64,000 bases of DNA from positions 1,916,001 to 1,980,000 of the forward strand of contig NZ_OY776574.1 of assembly GCF_963675815.1 (NCBI RefSeq). Direction: 5' to 3'. The position numbers were made by a program, and so were the translations under genes. Below are positions 51,191-60,476 of the stretch, piece by piece. The notes below the pieces were generated by a model. The model had not been told where the DNA came from. It saw nothing but the letters and a program-made list of their open reading frames with translations, and did not search any database. Source of the stretch: an uncultured Desulfuromusa sp. (lineage in GTDB: Bacteria > Desulfobacterota > Desulfuromonadia > Desulfuromonadales > Geopsychrobacteraceae). How positions within the stretch are numbered: position 1 is the first letter of the stretch; every line of letters starts with the position of its first letter.

Positions 51191-52150
51191 ATGAGAATGA
51201 CCAGATTAATGGGTGTGTTTACTCTTGCTGCGCTGCTCGCTTGCAGCTCATTTGTTCACGCAGAAACGCGGGTTACGTATAAATCGGCCAAGACCAGCTC
51301 ATCCTATTACCAGATGGCGGTCCAGATTGCTGAAGCGATCAAGTTAGGAACAAAAGGTGAGATTATTGCGACCGTTGAAGAAAGTCAGGGGTCGGTTCAG
51401 AATGTCAAAGAGGTTATGGTGCGTACCGGAAACTATGTTTTTACAACCCCTCCGGCGTTGATCAGACTGGCTCAACAAAGCAAGGGGAAATTTGCATCAG
51501 ACAACCCTGCCAAGTATATGAATGTGCGCTCTCTGTTTCCGATTCCTTCTTTGACCATGCATTTTGTTGTGCGGGCGGACAGCGGAATCAAAACATTTGA
51601 GGAGCTGGACGGCAAGAGGATGTTAATCGGCAAAGGGTCATTCGGTGCCAGAGAAGCGGCTAAATATTTCACTCTCTTTGGCCTGGATGGCAAGGTTAAA
51701 TTGGCTAATGCTGAATTAGGAAGTGCTGTTCAAGCTTTAAAAAATCGCCAGATTGATGGTTTTGCAACTTCAGGATCATACCCGGCGCCCAATGTTGTTG
51801 AAGCGGCCGCTGGAATTGGCGTCAATCTGATCTCCCTTTCTTCTGAGCAGATCAATCTGACCAAGCGGACAGAGTTATTGATTCCGGCAGGAACCTACCC
51901 CGGTGTTGATTACCCGGTTACGACGACGTCATTGCCGGTCGTCGCTTATGCCACCACCGATATGACTGATGAGATTGCCTATCAGTTGACCAAAGCTTTT
52001 TGGCAACAAAAAGAGAAGATGGCTCAAAACAATGCGTGGTGGGGTGGTGTTTCCACGGCTATGCTTGCTAACGTTTATGGAAAACTGCATCCTGGCGCGT
52101 TACGTTATTATCAGGAAATGGGCGTAGAGATTCCTGCTGCATTGCGCTAA
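51191..52150 (+). CDS. TRAP transporter TAXI-family solute receptor
   Basis: This periplasmic binding protein of 319 residues has a signal peptide (FTLAALLACSSFVHA). The mature region TYKSAKTSSSYYQMAVQIAEA, then VEESQGSVQNVKEV, VFTTPPALIRLAQQ and LTKAFWQQKEKMAQNN, fits the TAXI class, whose members bind glutamate-like and other organic acids. GGAGGATATCA precedes the ATG. It starts 30 bp before the fused membrane component, so the pair is a complete sodium-driven TRAP system. Confidence 0.92.
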   Translation: MRMTRLMGVFTLAALLACSSFVHAETRVTYKSAKTSSSYYQMAVQIAEAIKLGTKGEIIATVEESQGSVQNVKEVMVRTGNYVFTTPPALIRLAQQSKGKFASDNPAKYMNVRSLFPIPSLTMHFVVRADSGIKTFEELDGKRMLIGKGSFGAREAAKYFTLFGLDGKVKLANAELGSAVQALKNRQIDGFATSGSYPAPNVVEAAAGIGVNLISLSSEQINLTKRTELLIPAGTYPGVDYPVTTTSLPVVAYATTDMTDEIAYQLTKAFWQQKEKMAQNNAWWGGVSTAMLANVYGKLHPGALRYYQEMGVEIPAALR

Positions 52151-52180
52151 CGATTTACCCTTACGGTTTAAGAAAATATT

Positions 52181-53953
52181 ATGACAGATACAACTTCGGC
52201 TGTACCAAAACGGTGGTTATGGTTTGCCCTCGGCGGGATTTCAATTTGTTTTCATCTTTATCTGGTTTTTAGCGGTATGGTTCCACATATGATCAGCAGG
52301 CCTATTCATTTGGCTCTGGCTGCTCCCTGGACTTTGATCTTTGTGGCAAAAAACACTCGAGCGCGTTGGGTTGGTGGCTTTTTGACTGCGGCTGCAATCG
52401 CTTGCTGTGGTTATATTATCCTGCATGAAGAACGACTTTCTGATCAATACGGTGCGCTTCAGGGGCCTCTCCAGCTGGTTATCGCTGTGACCTTGCTTCT
52501 GGTTGTGCTGGAGATGGCAAGACGCAGTATCAGCTGGCCGCTGCCTTCCGTTGCTCTGTTGGCCTTGACTTACGGATTGTTAGGAAAATTTATCCCGGGT
52601 GAATTTGGTTATCCCGGCTTGCCGGTCAGAAGTTTTCTGGGGACCCTGACGATTGCAGAGGGAGGATTGTGGGGCCAGCTTACAGGTGTTTCGGTTTCAA
52701 TTGTCTCCATCTTTGTCATCATGGGGGCGGTGCTCAATGCCGGTGAGGCAGGGCAGGGGTTTATGAACCTTGCAACCTCTGTCGCTGGTCGGCTCAAGGG
52801 GGGAGCTGCGAAGGTTTCGGTGTTGTCATCAGCTCTGTTTGGTTCTATTTCCGGTTCGGCATCAGCGAATGTTGCCTCAACAGGGGCCATCACGTTGCCT
52901 GCCATGGTTAAGCTCGGTTATCCCAGATCACTTGCCGGAGCCGTCGAAGCCGTCGCGTCTTCCGGGGGGCAGATTATGCCCCCGCTGATGGGAGCAGGTG
53001 CTTTTGTGATGGTCGAGCTCACCGGAGTTCCTTACAACGATATTATGGGGGCGGCTCTTCTTCCCGCCATCCTCTATTTTATGACGGTGTGGGCCGGTAT
53101 CAACGCTTTTTCTCTACGATATGACCTGAAAGGAGTAGCTCAAGAGAATCTTCCCAATCGAAGAGTGGTTTTTACCACGGCAATGTTTTTTGTTGTTCCC
53201 TTTGCCATTCTTCTGGAGCGCATGTTTATCGGCGGTTACACTCCGCAGTATGCGGCTTGTGTTGCCATTCTTGCCGCTTTTTTGCTCCTGTTTGTCGATG
53301 TCAATTTCAACTTTTCCCTGTCCCGGTCATGGCAGCGACTGCAAGATGTTGCTATCAACAGTGGTAAACAGATTTCGACTATTGCGGCTATTATTATCTG
53401 TGCCAGCATCGTTATTGGGGTTCTGGGACAGACGGGTCTCGGCGTTAAAATTACTTCCTTGATTTTATCTGGTGCCGGACATTCGCTCTGGCCTGCGCTG
53501 CTTCTTACGGGGATTGCGTGCATGGTTCTGGGGATGGAAGTGCCGACAACTGCGGCTTATGTGATCTGTGTCTCAGTTGCCGGGCCAGCTTTGCAGGAAC
53601 TGGGATTGGATCCTCTGGTTGCGCATCTTTTTGTTTTCTGGTTCGCTCTGCTGTCAACCATTACTCCTCCAGTGTGTGGAGCCGTTTTTATTGCCGCGGG
53701 GATGGTCGATGAAAATTGGCTTAAAATCGCTGGCAGTGCTATGGCTTTGGGTATAGGATTGTATTTGATCCCCTTGGGCATGGTCGCTAATCCGTCTTTG
53801 GTCAAACTGTTTGATACCCCTTTTCCTGCATTCATTGTTTTTGTGAAGATGGGGGTAAGTCTTGCGGCGTTATCATTTGGTCTTATTTCTCCTAAGCCTT
53901 TGGTCGTCCGTATCGCTTTGTTCGCGGTTGGTCTTGTTGGAATCTTTATTTAA
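52181..53953 (+). CDS. TRAP transporter, fused small and large permease subunits (DctQM type)
   Basis: This 590-residue protein is almost wholly hydrophobic. The first four helices (to about 135) match the 4TM subunit and the remaining twelve the transport subunit. Conserved stretches include FGSISGSASANVASTGAITLPAM, SGGQIMPPLMGAGAFVM and MEVPTTAAYVICVSVAGPAL with STITPPVCGAVFIAAGM, the repeated P/G-rich elements of TAXI-type fusions. It takes up the receptor's substrate using an ion gradient. A slightly acidic, hydrophobic C-terminal extension follows. Confidence 0.93.
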   Translation: MTDTTSAVPKRWLWFALGGISICFHLYLVFSGMVPHMISRPIHLALAAPWTLIFVAKNTRARWVGGFLTAAAIACCGYIILHEERLSDQYGALQGPLQLVIAVTLLLVVLEMARRSISWPLPSVALLALTYGLLGKFIPGEFGYPGLPVRSFLGTLTIAEGGLWGQLTGVSVSIVSIFVIMGAVLNAGEAGQGFMNLATSVAGRLKGGAAKVSVLSSALFGSISGSASANVASTGAITLPAMVKLGYPRSLAGAVEAVASSGGQIMPPLMGAGAFVMVELTGVPYNDIMGAALLPAILYFMTVWAGINAFSLRYDLKGVAQENLPNRRVVFTTAMFFVVPFAILLERMFIGGYTPQYAACVAILAAFLLLFVDVNFNFSLSRSWQRLQDVAINSGKQISTIAAIIICASIVIGVLGQTGLGVKITSLILSGAGHSLWPALLLTGIACMVLGMEVPTTAAYVICVSVAGPALQELGLDPLVAHLFVFWFALLSTITPPVCGAVFIAAGMVDENWLKIAGSAMALGIGLYLIPLGMVANPSLVKLFDTPFPAFIVFVKMGVSLAALSFGLISPKPLVVRIALFAVGLVGIFI

Positions 53954-54069
53954 GGGGGATGTTCTGGTCCGGCCTTTGTCTGTTCGTTTGTCAAATCACA
54001 AAATGTTGCTACAGGGATTGAATTTGATTTAAAGATTTACACGTCATGACTGAATAGGGGGTTTTTCTG

Positions 54070-56331
54070 GTGATTGAAGCTTTAAATGGAGAAAGTCGGG
54101 AGTTTTTCCAGGCGATCGTCAATCATTCTGAAGAAGGTATTTCCCTTGCAGATATTCATGGGAAATATGTCTTTGTTAATGATTCTTTTTGTTCAATGAC
54201 CGGCTATGACAGCTCAGAATTAATAAAGATGCATGTCCGAGACCTGGTGCCGCCTCATGTTGAAATAACTTTATTTCCTAAAATCGTCAATGGTCAATCA
54301 GGAACCAGAGAAGTGGAGTTGCTTAAGAAGGATGGCTCGCTGTTCTGGTCTGAAATCAAAGCCTGCCCTGTAATAATAAAGGGTCAAGATTTCATTCTTG
54401 GCACTGTGCGCAATATTACAGAGCGCAAAGAAAACGATATCAAACTTGGTGAAAGTGAAGAAAAATTCAGGATTGCCTTTAAGACCAGCCCGGATGCAGT
54501 TAATCTCAATCGGCTGAGTGATGGTGTTTATATCGATATCAATGAGAGCTTTACCAGGCTCATGGGATATAGAATAGAGGAAATCATTGGCAAATCCTCC
54601 CTTGAACTGAATATCTGGAAAAACAAAAAAGATAGAGATGAGCTTGTCAGGCAGCTTTCTAACGCCGGCTTTGTAGAAAATCTAAAAGCGAAATTCATTG
54701 CTAAAGACGGGACCATAAAAACAGGTTTGATGTCGGCCCGTATCGTTGAAATTTCTGGGGAAAAACTCATTCTTTCCATCACTCGGGATTTGACTGAACT
54801 CAAACAGGCTGAGGAGATTCTGGCACTGATGGGGTTTGCCATGGATCACATCAGTGAAGCTGTTTATCTGGTCGATAAAACCGGGAGACTCAAATACGTC
54901 AACGATGAGTCATGCCGAGCTCTGGGGTATGCCAGAGAAGAGCTGATTGGTATGAGTGCACCGAAAATCAAACCTGAGTTTCCTGAGGAACAATGGTCCG
55001 GGCACTGGCAGGAATTGGAAGAAAAAAGATCTTTTAAATTCAGGACGCTTCATCGCCGCAAGAACGGAAAAACCTTCCCTGTGGAAATCACAGCAAATTA
55101 TTTCGAATATGACAACATTGGCTATAACCTGGCGCTTGCGAGAGACATTACAGAGATCGTTCGCATTGAAAGGGAGCGTACCAAGCTGGAGGAGCAAATG
55201 GTGCAAACCCAAAAGCTCGAAAGTCTTGGAGTCCTTGCCGGAGGAATTGCGCACGACTTCAATAATCTCCTTGCCGCAATAATGGGTCATGCCGAGTTGA
55301 CCAAGAGGCGCTTACCTCCTGAGTCAGCTGCTATTGAAAATTTGCAACAGATTGAGCAAGCCGCAGAGAGAGCCGCAGATTTGGCAAAACAAATGCTGGC
55401 TTATTCAGGTAAAGGAAAGTTTGTCATTGAAGCTCTCAACGTGAACAGTTTGCTTGAAGAAATGCTTCATATGCTCCAGGTGTCTATCTCCAAGAATGTT
55501 GTTCTGCGACTTAATCCTTACCCCTCCTTACCGACAATAAATGCAGATGCAACGCAGATTCGTCAGATTGTTATGAATCTGGTCATCAATGCTTCAGAAG
55601 CTATTGGGGGAAAAAGCGGCATTATTTCGATTTCGACCGGTTGTATGGATTGTGACGAACAATATTTGAAAAATGTCTGGTTGGAGGAAAATCTGTCCAA
55701 CGGGCTTTATGTTTATCTGGAGGTTGCTGATACCGGCTGTGGAATGAGCAAAACGACTCTTTCAAAACTGTTTGATCCATTTTTCACTACAAAGTTTACT
55801 GGGCGGGGGCTCGGCATGTCAGCCGTTCTGGGAATTGTTCGTGGCCATAAAGGTGCACTTAAAGTCTACAGTGAACTTGGTAAAGGAACGACATTTAAAG
55901 TTTTACTTCCGGCGGACAATAAACCTGTCCATATTTTTAATGGTGATTCACTTGTCGATCCCTGGGTTGGTTCAGGAAAAGTCCTGTTGGTTGATGATGA
56001 GGAAACTGTGCGAGGAATTGGTGTAGAAATGCTAAAAGAGCTCGGATTCAATCCACTGACGGCCAATGACGGAAAGGATGCGCTTGAAGTTTTCAAGAAG
56101 AATGCAGAGATTTCACTTGTTATCCTTGACTTAACCATGCCCCGAATGGGGGGAGAAGAGTGCTTTAGAGAGCTTAAGCGCCTCAAGCCTGATATCAGAG
56201 TTATTGTCTCCAGCGGTTACAATGAATACGAGGTTTCACAGAAGTTTATCGGTAAGGGCATTTCAGGTTTTGTGCAGAAGCCATATAAATTTTCTGTTCT
56301 TCAGGAAGCTATAAAGAAGCTGTCTTCGTGA
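54070..56331 (+). CDS. PAS(x3) histidine kinase with C-terminal receiver
   Basis: This soluble 753-residue hybrid kinase has PAS1 (about 8-125), PAS2 (about 130-250), PAS3 (about 255-372), HisKA with phospho-His in GGIAHDFNNLLAAIMGHAEL, and HATPase with NLVINASEAIGG, DTGCGM and GRGLGMSAV. The receiver (about 635-750) has Asp in LVILDLTMPRMGG and Lys in GFVQKPYKF. The start codon is GTG behind AGGGGG. No membrane segment is present, so it should sense a cytoplasmic or redox signal through the PAS domains. It is not adjacent to a separate response regulator. Confidence 0.92.
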   Translation: MIEALNGESREFFQAIVNHSEEGISLADIHGKYVFVNDSFCSMTGYDSSELIKMHVRDLVPPHVEITLFPKIVNGQSGTREVELLKKDGSLFWSEIKACPVIIKGQDFILGTVRNITERKENDIKLGESEEKFRIAFKTSPDAVNLNRLSDGVYIDINESFTRLMGYRIEEIIGKSSLELNIWKNKKDRDELVRQLSNAGFVENLKAKFIAKDGTIKTGLMSARIVEISGEKLILSITRDLTELKQAEEILALMGFAMDHISEAVYLVDKTGRLKYVNDESCRALGYAREELIGMSAPKIKPEFPEEQWSGHWQELEEKRSFKFRTLHRRKNGKTFPVEITANYFEYDNIGYNLALARDITEIVRIERERTKLEEQMVQTQKLESLGVLAGGIAHDFNNLLAAIMGHAELTKRRLPPESAAIENLQQIEQAAERAADLAKQMLAYSGKGKFVIEALNVNSLLEEMLHMLQVSISKNVVLRLNPYPSLPTINADATQIRQIVMNLVINASEAIGGKSGIISISTGCMDCDEQYLKNVWLEENLSNGLYVYLEVADTGCGMSKTTLSKLFDPFFTTKFTGRGLGMSAVLGIVRGHKGALKVYSELGKGTTFKVLLPADNKPVHIFNGDSLVDPWVGSGKVLLVDDEETVRGIGVEMLKELGFNPLTANDGKDALEVFKKNAEISLVILDLTMPRMGGEECFRELKRLKPDIRVIVSSGYNEYEVSQKFIGKGISGFVQKPYKFSVLQEAIKKLSS

Positions 56332-56697
56332 TGAGGCATGGTTCCGAATGTAACGGGACACTGATTTTCAGCACGCTAAAAACTTTCTCATGATCCATTC
56401 TCTCTGCGACTTCGGCTGTGTTGATTTCGTCCAGAAACTGCCGGTAAGGAAGATCGTATGCCTGCCCCGGGGCCAGAGATCATTGGCGCACCCTTCGATG
56501 TGACAAGTATGTCCCGGACGGTTTTCACCCTCTCTCGCCCTGTCTATAATTATCCTTATTTTCGGGACAGTCTGTTCCTTTTTAGTTTGTTTATCTCACA
56601 TGAAAAGGACAGTAAGGTCAGTCTATCAGTATGGATTGAGGCAATGTTGTTCCCCCAATCCATTTCTATAGATAAACCTTGATGAAAGGATAACAAC
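56332..56697. other. Intergenic stretch before yceI
   Basis: No gene is supported in these 366 bases. On the minus strand a 51-codon stretch without a start codon (ending near 56321) and on the plus strand a 74-codon frame at 56458-56682 are open. The latter begins MPAPGPEIIGAPFDVTS, faintly like the start of Y1-type transposases, but nothing downstream supports that. A short hairpin, GGATTG with CAATCC (about 56633-56662), lies before the ribosome site of the next gene. Confidence 0.4.
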
Positions 56698-57294
56698 ATG
56701 AGATCTCTCATTCTCACCCTTATCGTTGGCATGTTTTTCAGTTCTTCGAGTTTTGCGGCAACGACCCATTGGAATATTGACCCTGATCATTCTGTGGCCG
56801 GTTTCAAAATCAAGCACATGATGATATCGGATGTCAGCGGCAGTTTTAATGATGTTCAGGGAACAGTGATCATCAATGAAGATGATATGACTCTCTCAAC
56901 TGCTGCTGTGACAATCACTGCAGCCAGTATTGATACCGGTATCCAGAAACGGGACAATCATCTGAAAAGCGCAGATTTCTTTGATGTCACCAACTACCCT
57001 GCTTTGATCTTCACTTCCAAGCAGGTTAAAGATGTCTCCGGTGACGGGTTTACTCTGGTTGGTGATCTGACAATCCATGGGGTTACAAAAGAGGTTGAAT
57101 TGTCGGTAACGGAACTGACTGCTGAGATCAAAGATCCTTGGGGAAACATTCGTAAAGCCGCCAAAGCAACTACAAAAATTAACCGCAAAGACTTTGGACT
57201 GACCTGGAACGCAGCTTTGGAAGCAGGCGGTGTTCTGGTTGGGGATGAAGTCAGGATTGAGCTTGATGTCCAATTTATTAAACAGGCGAGTTAA
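56698..57294 (+). CDS. YceI-family periplasmic lipid-binding protein
   Basis: This 198-residue lipocalin-like protein has a signal peptide (LILTLIVGMFFSSSSFA). The mature start ATTHWNIDPDHSVAGFKIKHM is the YceI hallmark, and HLKSADFFDVTNYPALIFTSK, GDLTIHGVTKEVEL and KINRKDFGLTWN are further family elements. YceI proteins bind isoprenoids or other amphiphiles; the family's cellular role is not fixed. AAAGGATAACAAC precedes the ATG. Confidence 0.93.
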   Translation: MRSLILTLIVGMFFSSSSFAATTHWNIDPDHSVAGFKIKHMMISDVSGSFNDVQGTVIINEDDMTLSTAAVTITAASIDTGIQKRDNHLKSADFFDVTNYPALIFTSKQVKDVSGDGFTLVGDLTIHGVTKEVELSVTELTAEIKDPWGNIRKAAKATTKINRKDFGLTWNAALEAGGVLVGDEVRIELDVQFIKQAS

Positions 57295-57330
57295 AAGCAG
57301 TACAATTTATCATTGGCTGTAAATTAAAAC

Positions 57331-57362
57331 CCGGAGTCCTCGCTGCAAGACGAGGACTCCGG
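57331..57362. terminator. Bidirectional terminator between yceI and the lipoprotein gene
   Basis: CCGGAGTCCTCG (57331-57342) and CGAGGACTCCGG (57351-57362) form a perfect 12-bp stem with an eight-base loop. On the minus strand GTTTTAATTT follows, so it best serves the lipoprotein gene; it lies 37 bp after the yceI stop. Confidence 0.75.
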
Positions 57363-57421
57363 TGACAATCCGGACCGTAAAAGCCCGTTTTTTCTCCGAC
57401 TACCATCCGGCAATATTGATA

Positions 57422-59179
57422 TTATTCCTGCAATAACGTCACGTCAATCTGATAGACAGTTGTTGTGCCGCTGACTTCATTGCCGACGATGAGCAGCGGA
57501 TGATCGTTCGGGCTGTCTTCTGCAGCTACAAAGGACAGTCCTTCCGGTCCCAGATCACCGACGGCAGCGGTGTAGCCTTCAGATATGTCGATGCTGACAT
57601 CACGGTTATTAATATATTGGACATAAGTCGGCGCGTACGGGTTGGAGACATCATAAACCATAATTCCCCCCATTCGCTCAAGGGCGATAAAGGCGTAAGT
57701 ATGGCCATTGATTATCCCTACGGTCACTCCTTCCGGTTCCGGCCCCTTGTTGTCACTGCGGTCGTCACCGGTATTTTCGGCATTATCGTTGTTAAAGTCT
57801 TCACCATAAATCTGTGCCGTGATGCGCTCGAAATCGCTACCGGAATCAAAGACCTGAATGCCGGTTTCTGCATCCCAGATTGAGAAGGAACGGGCTCCGT
57901 AAGCATAGAGCTTTTCGAAATCTGCGCCGCCATTCATCAATTGGGTCGTAAAATAGGAAAACTTCAGGCGGCGTAACTCATCATCTTCGCCAAAACCACC
58001 GTTGGTTTCGAGTCCGCTATCGAGTGTTACATTGTCAGAATCGTAATAATCTTTTGCCGAAAATTCATCGACACAAATTTCATCTTCAGGAGAAAAGAAA
58101 TATCCGGCGGTCTCGCAACCGGCTTGGTCGACAATCGGATTGAGCCAATCTTCTCGCGAATCACCCTCGTTGGCGGTAATCAGATAGTCCTTGCCGTTGT
58201 GGTTGAAGCTGGCGATGGAATCCGGCATATAGATACCCATGACTGGCCAGTTACCGATATTGACACCATCTTTCTGGCTGGGATCCAGTTCGTTGCCGGG
58301 AATCGAATGGTCTTTGAATCCCAGGCCGATGATTTTGTCGACTTGACTATTGACGAGATCAATGACAGCCACGGCGTTGTTTTCCTGTAAGACGACATAG
58401 GCTTTGGTGTTATCAGAACCCAAGGCGATATATTCAGGTTCGAGGCTCTGGGCGACCGTAGCGTTATAGCCATCAAGGATCATTTTGGCCGTGGGCAATT
58501 CCGCGTTGCGTGATTCGGCGGCGTTAAAATCTGTGAAGCCGACTGTGGTGATGCTGTAATCAAAGGTATTGATGATGCTGATGCTACCTTCGGGATCGAT
58601 AGTGTATCCTTCGTTCGGTTCTCCTTCGTTGGCGACAATAACCTTGGCGCCATCATCGGTAAAAATGAGCATATCCGGCAGGGCTCCGACTTCAACGGCA
58701 TTCACGTAATCCAAAGTCTCAGTGTTAACAAACACCACCCAGCCATTATCGGTTTTGGGGGTGGACTCAACAGCGATAGCAGCCAGGTCGTCGTAGACGG
58801 CAATACTATTGGCGGCACCCACTACTGTGGTATCTGCAACCTTATCATCAGCCACCAGCATGGCTGCGAGATCAATATTTTGAACCGGATCCGCTCCGTC
58901 AAGAGCAGCCAGAGTCGCGGCGTCAAAGACATCAACCTGTCCTGAATTTGCATTGACCGTCAGAATGTTCTGGTTGCTTGCGTCAAAAGTCACAATCTCA
59001 GCAGCGCTCTCGTCAAATGCCTGTGAAGCCGTACTCGCGAGATGACTCAGAGTGATGACTTGCCCGGCTCCATCCAGCCCATCTGCGCCGTCATCTCCAT
59101 CATCAGCGCAGCCTGACAGCAAGATCAGACAGCCGCTCAGGATTAGAGTTGGTAGCAGGAACATCTTTTTTTTCTGCAT
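57422..59179 (-). CDS. Choice-of-anchor I domain lipoprotein
   Basis: This 585-residue exported protein begins with a lipoprotein signal (LILSGCLILLSGC, Cys as the lipid attachment) and an Asp/Gly-rich linker (DDGDDGADGLDGAG). The rest is a beta-propeller-like fold with repeated blades, including NEGEPNEGYTIDPEGSISII, GNWPVMGIYMPDSIASF, TANEGDSREDW, GARSFSIWDAETG and KGPEPEGVTVG, segments characteristic of the choice-of-anchor I family, often annotated near alkaline phosphatase. GGAGG lies just before the ATG at 59179; upstream in-frame ATG (59191) and TTG (59194) codons are less likely. Enzymatic activity is not established. Confidence 0.85.
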   Translation of the reverse strand: MQKKKMFLLPTLILSGCLILLSGCADDGDDGADGLDGAGQVITLSHLASTASQAFDESAAEIVTFDASNQNILTVNANSGQVDVFDAATLAALDGADPVQNIDLAAMLVADDKVADTTVVGAANSIAVYDDLAAIAVESTPKTDNGWVVFVNTETLDYVNAVEVGALPDMLIFTDDGAKVIVANEGEPNEGYTIDPEGSISIINTFDYSITTVGFTDFNAAESRNAELPTAKMILDGYNATVAQSLEPEYIALGSDNTKAYVVLQENNAVAVIDLVNSQVDKIIGLGFKDHSIPGNELDPSQKDGVNIGNWPVMGIYMPDSIASFNHNGKDYLITANEGDSREDWLNPIVDQAGCETAGYFFSPEDEICVDEFSAKDYYDSDNVTLDSGLETNGGFGEDDELRRLKFSYFTTQLMNGGADFEKLYAYGARSFSIWDAETGIQVFDSGSDFERITAQIYGEDFNNDNAENTGDDRSDNKGPEPEGVTVGIINGHTYAFIALERMGGIMVYDVSNPYAPTYVQYINNRDVSIDISEGYTAAVGDLGPEGLSFVAAEDSPNDHPLLIVGNEVSGTTTVYQIDVTLLQE

Positions 59180-59472
59180 TTTTTCCTCCATCAATTAGCG
59201 TTATATGTTTAATTTTCTAATTCAAAAGAAATTTTATGAGCAAAGGATAAGGATTGTGTCAGGATTTGATATGGCGGGGTGGGAAAATCTGCGATAGGAA
59301 TGAACTCGGAATGTTATCAAAACGTCTCCAAAGTTCTGTTGTGCTCTGATGCGATAAAATGTTGTGAAATTTGACAAAATGATTATTACTGGCACCTTAA
59401 GATGCTTGGTGATAACGAAATTTCAGAGTTTGAAGATGAAATCAGTGCTCTCAAATCCTCTTCGAAGCGTTC

Positions 59473-60186
59473 TCAGGATCGGGTCGTGAGTCGCGTTTCC
59501 TGCACCAGGCACTCTTGTAACAATTCTCTTTTGGAACTTTCAATTTCGCTGAATGCAACAGCAAATCCCCCGTCGATCAAGCGGCAGACGTTCCCATCCA
59601 GATCAAAATCCACGGTTTCCGATTTTTTATTTGCAAGAGAGAGTTGGGTTTGAATCATCTGCCCCGGTGAAATTTCTGTCTCGTCTGTCCTGATCGCACA
59701 GCCACCAATAGAAATATCGACCAGTTGACCTTCTGATGAGATTGAATCGGTTTTGAACTCAATACTTTTGTTGATAATTTGGAAGCGAAGGCCGGCTCTT
59801 TTTACGGCTGCGTCCAGTTTGTCTTCAGCCTCTTCAAGAGTGTTGACATACATGGGGCTGTAACTCTGAATCTGAGACGTCAGATTTAAAATCTGTTTAA
59901 AAACCAGATTTTTGGGATTAATGACACGAATGACTTCCTGAAGGCCCTGGTTGGCAATGTAGTGCATAATTTTGCGAAAAGTCGGGACTGCAGCCAGGTG
60001 GAAAATTCGGCAATGGGTGAGGTCGGTGACCATGCTGAACCCGGGTTTCAAATCTGCGACGCCAAAACGCACATCGGTAAAAAACTTTTCCAGATCAGTT
60101 TTGGAAATATTCCCTGAGATGGTGCAGTAGATGCGGTTGCGTGACATATCGACGCGAACTTTTAAATTATTTTCGGTTTTGGCCAT
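59473..60186 (-). CDS. PilZ-domain protein with N-terminal STAS/SpoIIAA-like region
   Basis: This 237-residue cytoplasmic protein is a likely cyclic-di-GMP effector. The C-terminal PilZ domain (about 128-230) has the two ligand motifs: RxxxR as RAGLR and (D/N)xSxxG as DISIGG, followed by a typical hydrophobic beta strand. The N-terminal 120 residues (VRVDMSRNRIYCTISGNISK, FSMVTDLTHC) look like a STAS or SpoIIAA-like fold that could bind partner proteins. It stands alone, so the process it controls is not shown. Confidence 0.88.
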   Translation of the reverse strand: MAKTENNLKVRVDMSRNRIYCTISGNISKTDLEKFFTDVRFGVADLKPGFSMVTDLTHCRIFHLAAVPTFRKIMHYIANQGLQEVIRVINPKNLVFKQILNLTSQIQSYSPMYVNTLEEAEDKLDAAVKRAGLRFQIINKSIEFKTDSISSEGQLVDISIGGCAIRTDETEISPGQMIQTQLSLANKKSETVDFDLDGNVCRLIDGGFAVAFSEIESSKRELLQECLVQETRLTTRS

Positions 60187-60328
60187 TGCCCCCCCACTTT
60201 TTCGTCTTCTGGATTATAAAGTCACCTATTTTGGTGTGTTATTCTACCGATGTTGAATTTCTGTGGCAATCTTTATGTGTCATTTTGAAAAGAATAGGTG
60301 CAGGTGATGGCGGGGATGGGGCGGTACC

Positions 60329-60352
60329 GGGGCCAAGTCAACCCTTGGCTCC
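60329..60352. other. Hairpin in the gap upstream of the PilZ gene
   Basis: GGGGCCAAG and CTTGGCTCC pair (one wobble) around a six-base loop, with no T-run on either strand close by. It lies between the PilZ start and the split-Soret cytochrome stop. The role is unknown. Confidence 0.35.
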
Positions 60353-60386
60353 TATTCCGTTTTATTTGAAGGGAAAGAATTCCTGA

Positions 60387-60440
60387 CGAACCAAATCGGC
60401 AACCGGATGATTTTACTGTTACGGGTTGCCGTTTGGTTCG
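60387..60440. terminator. Long inverted repeat after the split-Soret cytochrome gene
   Basis: A 17-bp stem with one bulge pairs CGAACCAAATCGGCAACC with GGTTGCCGTTTGGTTCG. It lies 36 bp beyond the cytochrome stop on the minus strand. No good T-run follows, so it may act as a Rho-dependent stop or transcript stabiliser. Confidence 0.5.
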
Positions 60441-60476
60441 CTTTTGAACATCGTAAACGAAAGGTTTTTATTCTCT

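Noticed and set aside
56458..56682. 74-codon frame beginning MPAPGPEIIGAPFDVTS, possible Y1 transposase remnant
   Set aside because: Only the first dozen residues recall that family; no catalytic His pair or Tyr follows and no terminal inverted repeats are seen.
59195..59290. TGACAC...TTTGCT upstream of the choice-of-anchor lipoprotein as a sigma-54 promoter
   Set aside because: The spacing between the two elements is too long, and the -24 GG is missing.
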